From: Dioscorea cayenensis subsp. rotundata
Taxonomy: Eukaryota > Streptophyta > Magnoliopsida > Dioscoreales > Dioscoreaceae
DNA length: 64,000 nucleotides
Assembly: GCF_009730915.1 (NCBI RefSeq)
Contig: NC_052489.1
Coordinates: 6,041,622 to 6,105,621, forward strand
Direction of reading: 5' to 3'
Part shown: one piece after another, positions 34,240-47,185 of the stretch
Numbering within the stretch: position 1 is the first letter of the stretch
Layout: the number at the start of each line of letters is the position of its first letter
The notes under the pieces: model-generated
What the model saw: the letters and a program-made list of their open reading frames with translations, nothing else
Database searches by the model: none
Told to the model about the DNA's origin: nothing
Position numbers and translations under genes: made by a program

Positions 34240-34266
34240 CCTGTGGACGATCTAGATGTCCACAGG
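34240..34266. repeat. 9-bp perfect inverted repeat
   Basis: CCTGTGGAC and GTCCACAGG flank the nine-base loop GATCTAGAT. Confidence 0.85.
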
Positions 34267-35438
34267 CTACTTTTTATAAGAGTTTTATTATATTCTATAA
34301 TTTTAGACATTCTGTAATAATAGTTCATTTTTATTTTATTCTAATAGAGTTGATTTTATAATTTTGTTAATATATATTTGATGCCAACACTTAGTTAGTA
34401 TAGTGGTAAAAGCATTTGACGGTGTATGGGCATGTATGAACTAAAAACTTTATGCACGTGGTATTGTTTAGAGTATTATCCATGCATTGTTTATTCTCGA
34501 TACCAAAACTGGTCATAGTATTTTTTTTTTTTAAATAGATTCCAATAAATCCATGTGTAAAAAGTGATATCATTCTTCTCCATGGTTGCATAACGATGGA
34601 CTCTCATTGCTTTTTGTGATGCTTAATCTAGTTAATATGTAATTGTAATTAGTACACCTTCATACCTGTTTGTTACTTGACAAACTCTTAAATGAGACGC
34701 TTTGTCGTCTGTTGTAAAAAAAAATATTCAGTTATATTTAAGATGCTTATTAATAGTGGCAGTAGTAAAGTTGAGCATTCTATTTTGTTCACATGCCTTA
34801 ACTCTTAAATCATACCAATAAAGTTTGCAAATATAACTAATCAATCTCATTTCGATGTTTCCAGGGAATTTGAGTTTGTCCATAAAAAAAATCTATTAGT
34901 CTTTTGTATTCTCTAAAATATTTTTTATTATATTTAAAAAAAAATAGAGCAGAAAATAAATTGAGCGGACCAACACTTTAATTGGCTAGATCTAAATCAT
35001 TAACATTGGAATAACACTTTAATTAAATTTTAACTTTTCAAATTTATTTTATTTGTGTGGCTATTGAAATTTATAATTAATCTAAAAAAGTTTGTATCAC
35101 ATAAGCAAATAATATTGAGTTTAAATTTTATTTTATGATAAAAATTACTTATTGAGAAAAAAAATTCTAATGACTTAGTCCAAGTAATTTTGAGATTGTG
35201 CTCTTACCCAAAAAAACTAAAAATTCTCTAACCAATCAAAATATCCTAAATTTTAAAATAAAAATTCACATTTACATGTTTAAAATTTATTCCAAATTCA
35301 CTGTAAAAAAAATAATAAAACAAATAAAAGTTTATTCGAAATTATATAATTAATTAATTATAAAACACTGACCTACTTCCCATTTTCGCCACGACCTCAC
35401 CATCTTCTCCTCTTGATCTCGAGATCTCATTCCCATCA

Positions 35439-37624
35439 ATGGCGGCCGGTGTCCCAGGCCCCTACTCCGGCGTCAGCACCCTCGCTTTCGTGAGACCTCT
35501 TTATCTCTCTTCGTCGTTCTCGCTTTTCTTGATCCGATTCATTCCCCTCATGCTCCTTCTCCTCTCTTTCTTTCTCGCAGGTCGCTCGCGCTTCGGCCTT
35601 AGCCTTTGGCGTTGTCTATGGGACCATGAAGCTCTCCTACCTCAAGGTATTGATCCATTCCACTTCGTCACCACCGGCGATCTTCTCTTGATTTCCCGAT
35701 TCATCTCGGTGTCCACTATCTGTTTGATCTTTAGGGTTTTTGAAAAGTTTATCAATTAGGTCAAATATTGGTTTGGATGGGTAGAGATCATGCGTTATTC
35801 TTTTAGGATTTGTCATTGAATTGCTCGTAGATTGAATCAATAGTTAGTATTACTAATTTGAAGATGTTCTCTTGGAACAGTAGGGTTTATGATGGACTCC
35901 AGGTAAACAAATGAGCAGTCTGATGATCTGAGAATTTCATTGCAACGCTTGTGATGTAGCCATTGTTTACCCTATTCATGTTCCTTTGTGATGCTTCTGG
36001 TTTGAATTCTTTATATGTGTATGGACATTAGAGTTTTGCTATGAAGAATTTTATCATTGGAAATTTTGAGTAATTGGATTTTCATGATGGTTAGGATATT
36101 ATCTAGTTTAAGGTTGGTCAGATACGTCGAGAGCAATGGGTGATCTAATCCGTGCCTTAACGTATGTAGGATTAATTTTCTTGCAATTTTGTTGTTGGAA
36201 CTCAAGGGTTTGCGTTTGTATATGGTTTGATAACTTGTAAAGGATAATGTTGCTTTTCGGTTGGAAGAACATTAAAATGAGATATCATTTGGTCATTTGA
36301 GATACCCAATCTGTGTTGCAAGCCTCTGTTTATTTTTTTCTAGACACATAAGGGCAGATGATGACTACTGAAAGGCAGAAATGTAGTCTGACTCTCTTGT
36401 TTCTGATTTTGTTACAAGAGATTCAATAGTATATCTTGTGATTCAAACCATTCTAGGTCGTTTGAAATGGTGGATAATACTGTTTATGTTTGCAAGACCA
36501 TTAAAATGAAATATCATTTGGTCAATTAAGATTCCCAACTTGTGTCAGAAGCCAATCTTTGTATGTTGACACATAAGAGTAACAACACCAGACTGGTTTA
36601 TGTGAGGCGCAGGACCACCACCAGAAAGACGGCAACAGACTCTGACTCTTCTGTTTCTTATCTTGTCACAATATGGTTGACAATATATATCATGATCAAA
36701 CTATTCCATGACATGTGTAATTCGTTATTCTCCGGTTCACTCTATTGTGTTGTGGTAGAACTGTAGTGTCCTATCATGGGATCAGATTTAATTATCCAAT
36801 TTAAGCTTGGTTTAATAACAGAGTTCGTGCATAGAATTTAAACAAAATTGTTTTCGGATAAGCTTCGGTATGCCACCCACCTATGTCCTATGTCACAGCT
36901 AGGCTGCCCATGTTTCCTATCATTAAGTCCAGGTTGGTTATCAAGGAAATATACTTGATGCTGATTCCTTGTGATGCTGCTAAGTTGTTCAAGCTTTTCA
37001 TTCACATGACTTACAGAATTTAAATTAGTTATCAAGTGGAAATTATTTCAAGAAATATTTGTTATGTGTATATCTTGAAAATTTGAATAAAATTTGAATA
37101 ATTAACTCTGCTGTCGTACAATTGTTGATGATATACCTCTCCAAGTTATAAATGTGCTACATGTATGGCATCTATCTGTCCTACAATTAATCATTACTCT
37201 GTTATGAGATTGTGTGAATTGGTTTTGAAGAGAGTATATGTTGAAAGGATTCCATGTGCATGGTAAAATGAAAGATACCAGTTGATATGCTTTCAGTGAT
37301 CCACTTTTTTTTCTCTCACTATATATTTTTTTTTAATTACAATTCACATCAAAGGCCTCTAATTCAATCAGTTTATCATTCACTTTTTAATTCAATGAGC
37401 TACCTATATTGTTTGATATGAATTGTACTTACAAAATATAGAAAATACAGGTTATATTATTTTTAATTGTAATTCAATGACTTAAAACCTCTAATTCTTC
37501 TTTATTTTTTATGTGTGACAAATTATTGTTTCAACTAATACTCAACCTGTTTGCGGTTGGTTTCTTCTTTTGACAGTCTAAGGCAAAGTCTCATAAAAAG
37601 GCTGAGGCGAACGCTCATCACTGA
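35439..37624 (+). CDS. Mitochondrial ATP synthase subunit e (plant form)
   Basis: Three short exons (35439-35489, 35581-35646, 37577-37624) with GT-AG introns encode 54 residues. The start MAAGVPGPYSGVSTLAF joins VARASALAFGVVYGTMKLSYL, a membrane-spanning segment with a G-x3-G-like packing face (GVVYG), then the basic tail SKAKSHKKAEANAHH. This matches the small plant mitochondrial ATP synthase subunit e, an Fo component that supports dimer assembly in the inner membrane. The protein is too short for simple ORF scanning and is visible only after splicing. A possible polyadenylation signal AATAAA lies near 37809. The next gene is convergent. The product name is from remembered family sequences. 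Confidence 0.85.
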
Positions 37625-38115
37625 ATAGTTGGGCATGCTCCAGCTGTCCTTATGAAAAAGCACAAGCCCAGCTGCTAGCCTGCTAATCCTTCAGTTTGAA
37701 GGAAACGTTGAACGTGATGTTTCATTGCAATAATTTTTACCCTTTTTTTTTCAAGACTATGTTCTTCAAACCTATCAAGTACGTTGCAAGAGTTTAACAT
37801 TCCTGTAATAAAGTAGAGTTTTAGCACCCTGTTGTTTCACTAGAACTGCAAGAATACAGAGCTATTTGTCACAAGTAAAATTTGCCAACTTTTTTTGATG
37901 AAATAAATACAGGAGCTTCTTGAAAATATTAAGGCTCATCGTCGAGAACAGGAGATTTAATGGTGGTGAACTTCAGGTGCTTAAAATAGGGTCAACCCTG
38001 AGTTAAATATACAAGATAAACATGCCAAGGGTTTGTTGGACAAAAAATCTTCTATATATATATATATATATTTCCAAATTAAAGAGAATAAATGTGATTT
38101 AGGGCTGCGTTGAAC
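37625..38115. other. Convergent spacer between ATP synthase e and MSRA5
   Basis: Holds the two 3' UTRs. AATAAA-type signals near 37809 and 37901, and a short AT run near 38054-38071. No gene. Confidence 0.55.
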
Positions 38116-41100
38116 TCAGATATCCCTTAAAACAGGCCAACCATTTTTCAGGATCTCTTCAATTTTTGAATCAATCTTTCTTTGGATGTTTGATGGACAG
38201 AGCTCCGCTGCATATGCATTCAACTTTGCTGCAAGAATTGACCTTGCAAGCTCCTCATCTGGCATGTTCCCAATCAATTGCAGGAGGAACTGATGCCGCT
38301 TCAGCTCAAATTTCTATCAGAATCAGAACCCATAGTCAATACTAACAGTTTAAATCCATTTGTAAATGCTTCTTTTCAAATGTACAGAAAACATATGATT
38401 ATCTATAAATCATCAATCTAATAACCAATCTCCGTTCAGCAGAAATCTGTTTATTTGCAATTAATATTTGCATCATTTATATGAACTTGTATCAGCGGAC
38501 AACCTCAACAAAATAAAATAGTCTGCAGAATAATAGGAACTGTGGATCGGAGCAAGTAAAGGCTATAACCATATCACTGCAAGCAATTAAACCATTGACG
38601 CATGTACTAATATTCAAAACTTGCAATTCTGATCTAAAAAGGAAGGCTGACTATCAGGAGTAGCAACTAAAGTGGGCGCCCTGCCCCATAGGAATGGATC
38701 ATCTAGGAAAATCATTGAGATGCTTGGATTCATAGGAGTCGCATGCAATTGAAAATCTGCAAGCCATCATAATTTTCCTCGAGGAAACTTGGTGTCATAT
38801 AGAGACACAGGTACAGATGTGTTCTGATTCTAGACACCCCACAAAGGTTGACTATTACGCTCAGTACCATTCATCCATCCATATAAACCATAAAACTAAG
38901 ATTTGAAATTGCTTCTAGAATTAGCATTTGAAGGTTTATCAATGACGATTTTGGTACAGGTATTCAAGTTTAAACAAGAGTCCGACAAAGAAAATATTTG
39001 CAACTAACAAATTAGCTACAGTGAGGCATGAATAAGAAATTCACAAATCTATAGATAATTTAGCAATCTAGGTCAGATGACTAATGAATTGGAATTTGTG
39101 TCTCATTATGCATGAATCTAAAATTGGGGGTAAGTTTGAATATAATTTTTCACTAGAAATGAACTTTTGAGTTGTCCAATCAATCAACACTGGGTGCCTG
39201 TCAAACTAGGTGCAACCTTGGGAAATCTTTAAATGCTTTTCATAGGCCTTCTTGGTGAGGACTGATAGTAAAATACTTCAGATCATGATTTAAAAACCTT
39301 CCTATCTGATGTTCTCCAAATCTAGTAAGGAATTCTTGAAGCTGTAATGTTTCAGATACATTATGATGCAGGTCATTTTTGGTTGGCCCAGCTGATGATT
39401 CCCAAAAGCTGTTAATGTTAGAATGGAATGTGCCATTCCATCATCAGAATGATACAGGACACTGGAAATATACATATAGTTACATCATGCCTTACAGCAT
39501 GAAAACTAAACATGGTTAATTCATCTGATTATGGTAATAATTACACATGTTATGGAAATGACCAAAATGCCCATCTGAAAAAGGATATTATCATTTAACT
39601 CGCTGTGAAAGTGGGTTTGCATTAGAATATTGATGATTGCATACAACAAAATAAAAGACTGGATACCTGATGCTCAGATTCAGCAGGATAGAATGCACCC
39701 AGTTGCTGAATTTGTGTAGTCACTATGCTGCTCCTGCTCTTTGTTTGCTCTCTTTCTTTACTTGCTGCAGCCAGCCTGGCCTCTTGAGTTCCATTTGTGA
39801 AGATTATTGACCTGTAGGAACAGCATACTATAATGAATAAAGTTTAAGAAATTAATTCATTCATATGCCATCAACAAACAACATCCTTTTTTTCTTTTAT
39901 CTTTTTATTTTTTTGGTGGGGATCACATCTACACTGTACAAAACTAAATAGATATCATAAACAAGATATCACAGTAGCAATCACTTCAATATATATCATA
40001 TGATACTAATTGATGGTCACATATCACGACGAAACTCAGAAATTGCAAGTGTAGATACCAGATACAAGCAAGTGAAAGAATGCATAGGAAATGTGAAAAG
40101 GAACATTTACAAGTTTTGGTTGAACAAATAATGAATTGAAGCACTTTGTTTTGGAAATGTTTTTCTTTTTATAGGTCTTTTGACCCATCAGCAGGAAGGG
40201 CAAGGTACTGGGAGTCCTATAAGAGGGTAGACCTCTCCCAGTAAGTGTTTTTAGTATACACAAGGATTTGAACTTGAAACCAGCTTAAGCTATCCAAGTC
40301 GATATCACTTAGAACAACTTGTGTTGGCTATTAATTTTGGCAATATTTGTCACTCTTGGTTAGACACAAGAAAAATTCTTTAATGTTTTCAAGGATAGAG
40401 GTATATGAGGGTCTTCAAGAATTGTGATAGCACTTTTGAGGATAAATAGATATTTGCATAAGAAAATCAAAAGAAATGGTCAATTACCTATACTGGTCGC
40501 CTACATCTGGTCCTTGACCAAAAACTTGCCGAGAATCATGACTAGACCAGAAGACATCCAAAAGTTGCTTAAATTGAATCACTCTTGGATCATATTCAAT
40601 CTGCACGCGTTTCAAAAGATATAATGAACGCACTACAACACATTGTCATACCAATTAAATCAAACTGTGATGAGAGAATGAACATATTTAAAATTCAAAC
40701 AACTCAGTAGTCAGTACATGCCCACATCAGCAGGAAACTCAAGAAAAGCAACATGACAAAAATAAAAAATTAAATAAAATCACAAAATGCATACTCATGT
40801 ATCTTCGGAAAGTGTGATTGCTTTGTTCTAGTTGTTCCAAAGTGTGAATCTGAGGCTTATTCTTCTTAAATCTCAACTTTTTCTATTTTCCATTACAAGT
40901 TTCAGCTAGCAAATGCAACAATGTCATCTTTCCCAAAACCTAACCAACTAGCATGTCCACTTCCAATGATTCTGAACCTATCATCCTAAATACCCAACTA
41001 CAAATCCTTACGCATAATCTTATTTTAGAAGATCCTTCAGCTTCCTACATTACATAAGGTATTAAAAAACTCACAGAAAAGCTTAAAATAAAAACGGAAG

Positions 41101-42382
41101 AAATGAATCAAACATCACTACGTGAATGGGTATGTGAACAAGAAATGGACAAAGTTGATCAGTTCCTGGGGCTGAGTACCTCCTAATATTATCTCCCATA
41201 GGAAATTATACAAACAAAAGCTGCGTCAGACAAATTATGTTCACAACTAAAGACAAATGTACCTATACTGATCTCTTTTTTATCTAACACAATTCATGTG
41301 CATCAGAAAATAATCAACTTATTTCATAAACAATCCAAACCAATTCTAAAATACAGGTATGACACCGATCATCTACAAATTAAGTAAACAATAATATTTA
41401 CAGAAAAATCAAAAGAAAAAGGGGAAAAAAAATTTGAGATGCATTTCCAAATTCTGAACTATCACCAAAACATCAGAGATCCACGAATATCACTATATAA
41501 TCATGATAATCAAGCTTCCAAAATGGACGCAAAATCACTTCGATTTGGTTTATGGCAATGATAAATAAGCAATTAACTAATAAAATACGCGATTTTAACA
41601 CCAAAAATCTGCAGATGATGGAGCATTGATCCCAAAAAAACCAGTAAAAATATCCAAAGAATAATTAAGCAATTAACTAATAAAACAAAGCGATCTTAAC
41701 ACAAAAATTACAGATGATTGAAAATTATCCCAAAAAATCAGCAGAAATATCCAAAGAATTATGCTTCAATAGATAAAACAGATCAATAAAAGAGAAATCC
41801 TACGCGATTTTAACACCAAAAATCTGCAGATGATGGAGCATTGATCCCAAAAAAACCAGTAAAAATATCCAAAGAATAATTAAGCAATTAACTAATAAAA
41901 CAAAGCGATCTTAACACAAAAATTACAGATGATTGAAAATTATCCCAAAAAATCAGCAGAAATATCCAAAGAATTATGCTTCAATAGATAAAACAGATCA
42001 ATAAAAGAGAAATTCCCCGCTAAATCAATCAAAATAGAAGAACATCCACAAATAAATCCAGATCTTAATGAGAGAAAAAGGAGGAGACCTGGACGCACTC
42101 GGCATGATCTCCGACGTTGCGGTACTCAGGATTGGTCTTCGATCCGCCGGCATAACCAACCAAAGTCCGAACGACGCCAGGAAGGCATCCGAACGCCGCC
42201 TCAGATCTCCAGAAGCTCCCTAAGGCGAAGACGGCGACTCTATGGGGCGGTTCAGGCGAGAAATGAGATCCCGCTCCGGCGTTCCGTTCCGGCAGCCGGA
42301 TTGCAAAGGTCCGACCGGCGGTGGAGAAGAGCAGCGAGAGAAACCCTAGAATGTAGAGTGGATTCCTGGGTGGTTCCTCCAT
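38116..42382 (-). CDS. MSRA5: Peptide methionine sulfoxide reductase A5 (MSRA5)
   Basis: Exons in gene order: 42382-42089, 40600-40488, 39811-39667 and 38313-38116, giving 249 residues in continuous frame. Residues 1-27 form a hydrophobic signal-like N-terminus ([19 protein letters not shown]) ahead of IRLPER, as in secretory-pathway MSRA5. The MsrA core follows: [40 protein letters not shown], then [20 protein letters not shown] and [12 protein letters not shown]. The C-terminal half has [12 protein letters not shown], the paired helices [15 protein letters not shown] and a conserved end GWPVLRDI. MsrA enzymes reduce methionine-S-sulfoxide. The usual catalytic Cys of GCFW is Ser here (GSFW), as I recall for Arabidopsis MSRA5, so activity is in doubt. 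A Mutator-like element lies just upstream, and intron 1 contains a fresh tandem duplication. Confidence 0.92.
41586..42015. repeat. Two near-identical tandem 215-bp copies in MSRA5 intron 1
   Basis: Copies 41586-41800 and 41801-42015 match essentially base for base, starting TACGCGATTTTAACACC and ending AAAAGAGAAAT with a small change at the end. Each copy is itself two diverged halves of about 105 bp (compare CGATTTTAACACCAAAAATC and CGATCTTAACACAAAAATTA), so an old duplication was followed by a recent one. Confidence 0.9.
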
Positions 42383-42533
42383 TCGGTTTCAGAGACGAGG
42401 GAGTGACATCTTGTTTCAAACTATTTGGGTAATTAATATAGATTTTATAATTTTTTTTTATTTATTCATTTTTCTGTATTTTTAGACTGCTGTAATTAAT
42501 TATTTAAATTATTTTAATAAGGCCTAATTTTCT

Positions 42534-42542
42534 ATTAGACCC
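42534..42542. repeat. Left 9-bp target site duplication of the Mutator-like element (imperfect)
   Basis: ATTAGACCC, against ACTAAACCC at 48164-48172 (seven of nine identical). Nine base pairs is the Mutator-typical length. Confidence 0.55.
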
Positions 42543-42855
42543 GGGTTCATTTCACTAGTGGTCACAAAAGTTTTCATCTTAATAACACCTATGATACAAA
42601 TGAAGCTATTTATTTTTTTCTCCGGGAGCACTGAAGGTCATAATGGTTTCTTTCCGGGTCATTTTCCGGTGATTGGGATGATGTGGCTTCCATCGGGTTT
42701 ATTAAAATCATAATAACAACCCACGTGGCATTCCATTCCAACTCATATGATTGTGGGGACATGATCCACGCCAGCACCGCATCAGCTTCCTACGTGACTC
42801 TCCCTTCTTTCCACTTAAGGTCACTCCAAATGTCCAGATTAGGGCATCTCTTGTC
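42543..42855 (+). repeat. Left terminal inverted repeat of the Mutator-like element
   Basis: It mirrors 47851-48163. Shared blocks include GATTGGGATGATG, CGGGTTTATTAAAATCATAA and AACTCATATGA. Confidence 0.88.
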
Positions 42856-43025
42856 CAAGCGGCCGCATTTCCTCTCCGAAGCTAGTCCCGAACCTCCAAT
42901 GAGGTTTCCTCTTCACCCGGTCGTCTCTTCCCTTCCAACCCCCTCTCCCCGAAAGTAAGCTTCTCTTTGGTTTTGTTTAAGTTAATCAACAAGCCAGTTA
43001 TGTATTAAAACTTCTTTCTTGCATG

Positions 43026-43092
43026 TAGCTCAGTCGAACACCATTCTTGTATAGGTAGCTCAGTTGAACACCATTCTTGCAAGTAGCTCATA
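43026..43092. repeat. Short 30-bp direct repeat in the Mutator-like element
   Basis: GTAGCTCAGTCGAACACCAT and GTAGCTCAGTTGAACACCAT occur back to back (period about 30), followed by a partial third GTAGCTCAT. Confidence 0.75.
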
Positions 43093-43969
43093 TTGGGTGA
43101 GTGTTTGAGTTTTTTGGTATTACTTTTTACTATGATTGATGCAAAATAGTTTCAGAAGTTCTGGTTCATGCATTGCTGATTGAGTTATTTGGAGGAGTTC
43201 TGGATGTAGGATTGGTAATTTTTAATCTAATCTGAAACCCTCTGTTTAATTAGCATGTGAACACAATTTCCCTTCTTTCAAAGAATCTCTATTATGTTCC
43301 TTTTTTTTCAGAGTTTTTAATATGTTAGCTTTATGTTTCTTTTTATTATTTGAGAAATTTTCAATTTTTCTCTGTGTGTGTTTTTTATGCTTTCTAAGAA
43401 GAATTTTTTTCAAGCAATCTTCTTCAATTTGTTTTGGATCTTTAGATCTTTGTTTTTGAACTTTTGGTTCTTGTATGGCTTGAGTTATGTGTAAACTTTT
43501 CCCTTCTTTTGAAGAAATTCATGTTTTCTAAGTGTCTAGTTTGGTGTTCTTATTATTATTATTTTGAATTTGTCAGGAATTTTTTTCTGAGTTGGTGTGT
43601 TTTTATAAGAAAAAAACATGTGCATATTGGAATAGTTTTTTGCTGGATAGATCAGCACTTATTCTCATATGTAGAGGTTGGGAAATATTTATGGCTTGCG
43701 GATTCTGATGTTTTTATAAAAAACAGTTTCCTATCCATCTCTTGTATCCACACAGCTGAATTTTGATAAAGTTCAGAAGATTTACTGTGAACCGGAGTGT
43801 TTTATATATAAAAGTTAGTTATGAAAATAGGCTTTGAGAAAATGTAATGGTGATTTTAATGAACATATATGCTGGTGATGTCCTGATTTGCAAATTTTAA
43901 TAAACTAAATCCTGATTTGCTATTTTTTCCCCTAGTGTTAGTAAGCAGCAAGTCTGATATGGAAAGAGG

Positions 43970-46030
43970 ATTTGAATACTAGCTTGCTTGATGAATCTGC
44001 AACTAGAGAAGAGGAGTTCATAGATCCTTACTATGATATCCCATATGGTGATGAGGATTATGAGCAAGTCATGGATGAACAAAGAGGCAGACCAACTGAC
44101 ATCCATTCTTTCTCACAAATCAGCAGTTCAACAAAAGGATTTCTTGTTGGTGAAGAAAGTGACTCAGAAAATGGTAGTTCTGAAGAGTTGTTAACTGAAC
44201 AGGAATCAGATGGTGATGGTCAAAGTAGATTTATGGAGTTTAATGAAGAGAAAGATCTCTACAACCCAAGAATGAGAGTTGGGATGGTGTTTAGGGACTT
44301 TGACCAACTTAAGAAGGCTTGTAGAAATTGGGGGATTAAGCACCGATTTTAGCTTTGGTTCCAGCAAAATGACAAGAAGAGGGTCATTTGTGCATGCCAT
44401 ACAAGCAATGCAGTTTCAAGATCTATGCAGCTTAAATGAACAAAAACAACCCATCAATGCATATTAAAAGTGCTAACTTTGATCAAAGCTGTGGGAAAGT
44501 CTTCAATAATTTCTGTGTAACTTCAAGGTGGCTAGCCATTAAAAACAATGACAAATTCAGGCTAATCCAAATTGGAGTTGTAATGGGTTAATTAAACAAG
44601 TCAAGGATGACCATGGTCTCACAATTTCTGTTATGAAAGCTTGGAGAACTAAAAACTTAGCAATGAAGTGGGTCAAGGAGATGAAGCTGAGCAATATACA
44701 AAGCTGTGCAGGTATGCAGCTGAACTTAAACAAAGTAATCCAGGGACCACAGTAATTTTGTGGAGAGATAAAGGGCATTTCAAAGGATTTTATGTCAGTT
44801 TGAAGCCATTAAAGGATGCATTTTTGTTAGGTTGTAGGCCATTTATAAGATTGGATGGTTGTTTCTTGAAAGATCTCTATGATGGGCAATTGCTGTTAGC
44901 AGTAGGAATTAACCAGAATTACTATATATTTCCCATTGCATATGCAATATTTTGGTGGAGAATAGAGAAACATGGACCTGGTTTATAAAGCTATTGAGGG
45001 ATGATTTAGAAATTTGGAACAACAAATATATCACCATACTAAGTGATCAACAAAAGGTTAGTTTTCTATCCTTAAACTATATTATAGTACTGCTAACTAT
45101 GATTTTTTTTTTGTATTTGTAACTACAGGGCTTGAAAAGGGTTGTTCAAGATATATTCCCAAATGCTAAACACAGAAATTGTGTCAGACATATCTACACA
45201 AATTCCAGGGATAAATTTAAAGGGAAAGCCCTAAAAGATTACTTATGGAATGATGCAAAGGCAACATATGTGCAAAGGTTTAATTACTGGCTTGGAGAAA
45301 TAGCAAAAGAGAATCCAGATGCAAGAAGATGGCTTGATCATGAGGATAAACCCTTTGCAAGATGGACCAGGGCATTGTTTGGAACTTTAAGCAAGTGTGA
45401 CATCCTCTTGAACAATATTTGTGAGTGCTTCAACAGGTATATACTTGATACAAGGAATAAGGGAATTACACAATGCTTGAGATGATTAAGGTCAAATTGA
45501 TGTGGAAGAAGAAGAAGAATACAAACGATATGCGCAAAGATCCGAAAAAATCTTGATAAAATGAAGGAAGAGGCTCAATACTACACACCAGATTTTTAGG
45601 TGGAGGGTTGGAGGGTCCTTCATTATTGATATGATTGAGCATACTTGCACATGCAAGAGGTAGGAATTGACAGGTTTGCCATGCCCACATACAATTAGTG
45701 CAATATATGGCAATAATTAGCAGCCAGAGGAATTTGTGCATGCTTCATACATGGTGTCAACATATCTCATGGTCTATGATCATTACATAAACGCCACCAA
45801 CAATTAAGAACTTTGGCCAGAGATGAATGATGGCACAAGAGTGATCCCACCTCCAATTGGGAGAAGAAAGAGGGGAAAGAAAGCAACTGTAAGGAGAAAA
45901 GAGCCTAAGAAAATTGAAATTCCAACACTTCTGGCAAAGGCAAATAAAAGTTGGCAAGAAAGAGTTTACGTACAGTAAAATGTAGCATATGCCATGCAAC
46001 AGGTCACAACAAAAGACACCGTGACAAAGT
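43970..46030 (+). pseudogene. mudrA-like transposase, broken
   Basis: The acidic N-terminus (43970-44350) leads to MRVGMVFRDFDQLKKACRNW, the DBD-like entry of MuDR proteins. The DDE-like MULE domain shows as RPFIRLDGCFLKDLYDGQLL and AVGINQNYYIFPIAYA (about 44840-44945). After a spliced or frame-shifted stretch comes VVQDIFPNAKHRNCVRHIY (about 45140) and ILLNNICECFNRYI (45410). The SWIM zinc-finger region (CTCKR ... PCPHTISAIY) is readable near 45645-45715 across frames, then EEFVHASYMVSTYLMVYDHY. A zinc knuckle-like CSICHATGHNKRH (45981) lacks the final Cys. Stops at about 44350, 44985 and 45485 and frame changes make it a pseudogene; some gaps (about 45058-45130) may be introns. Confidence 0.85.
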
Positions 46031-46929
46031 AAGGGTTTTGTGTTTTATTTCACTTCCAATGCAACAAAAATTATTTTGTTTTAGTTCCAATGCAACATGC
46101 CACAACAAAAATTTCATTTATGAGTTTTATTTCGGTTTCTATATGGCTAAGTAGTATTTTTTTTTTAATGATGGCACGACAATGGGGACAAACCTCTAAA
46201 TCTTGGCTCAAAAGATAGAAACTACCTCCTGTAATGTTTCTATAATTTTTTTCCCTATTTCTGATGAGTTGCAAAGATGTAGTAATTATTTCAACTTTGT
46301 TTCCTTCATAGAGGAGACATGCTGCTGCACCAGAAAATGCTTCAATTGGCAGTACTACAACTGGGAATGAACCAACTCAACCTCCTAATGTCATAGATAC
46401 CTAGAAATCTTAGTCTATGCAACCCAATGACATTACAAGCCAAGGACCAGTTCTAAATGTCAGCATCAGTAGGTCTAACAATGTCAGTGTTGCTAACCTG
46501 GGGAATATGATCTATTGCACAAGAGAAATTCAATCTCCACATGCAAACATCGCTTTTTCCCCAGTCAGGACTGATGGCAACCTTAAGTAAGTGTAACCTT
46601 AAGGAATGTCAATTGTGACTTTGATCAAATTATTCATTGTTTTATGTGTACCTGGGAATTGCTTAGGTTTCACAATTGTGTGTTGATATTTGTGTTGACT
46701 ATAAATATGGAATTGAATACCTATGAATCATCTCTATTTTCCATCTTCAATTTGTGTATTGTTTTGTGTTGTTCAATGTCTCAAAATTCTGCAACCCATA
46801 TATCTCATATTTTCCAAATATTATCTCAGTTTGGTAAATTTAATTGTGTACCAGGGAATTCTTCAATGTGTACCTGGAAATTATTCAATTTCCTATTATT
46901 TTAGTTTTTCCAGATTCAATTTGTCTTAG

Positions 46930-47185
46930 TTTTTACAGGTTTCTATGCCACATCTGAATTACTATGTTATTTATGCTGGTTAAATGACCAAATATTCAAT
47001 TTTTACAGGATTCAATTTTATATCTGCAGAACTAGGTCATATATGCATGTTAAATGTCTAGGTATTCAGTTTTTACAGGATTCAATTTTTATCTACATTA
47101 CCAGGTTATATCTGCAAGTTAAATGACCATATATTCAGTTTTGACAGGATTCAATTTTATATATGCAATACCAAGTTATGTATTG
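46930..47185. repeat. Degenerate tandem repeats of about 70 bp, 3' part of the Mutator-like element
   Basis: ACAGGATTCAATTTTTAT-like units recur near 47006, 47077 and 47146, each followed by ATCTGC/ACATTACCAGGT and TTAAATGACC. About three copies, non-coding. Confidence 0.7.

Larger units (their letters stand above)
33996..35438. other. Divergent intergenic region between PIN1 and ATP synthase e
   Basis: AT-rich; must contain both promoters. It holds an AT microsatellite (34099-34140), a 9-bp-stem hairpin (34240-34266) and a tRNA-like phrase GTTAGTATAGTGGTAAAAGC near 34394 that may be an old SINE head. No gene is recognised. Confidence 0.5.
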
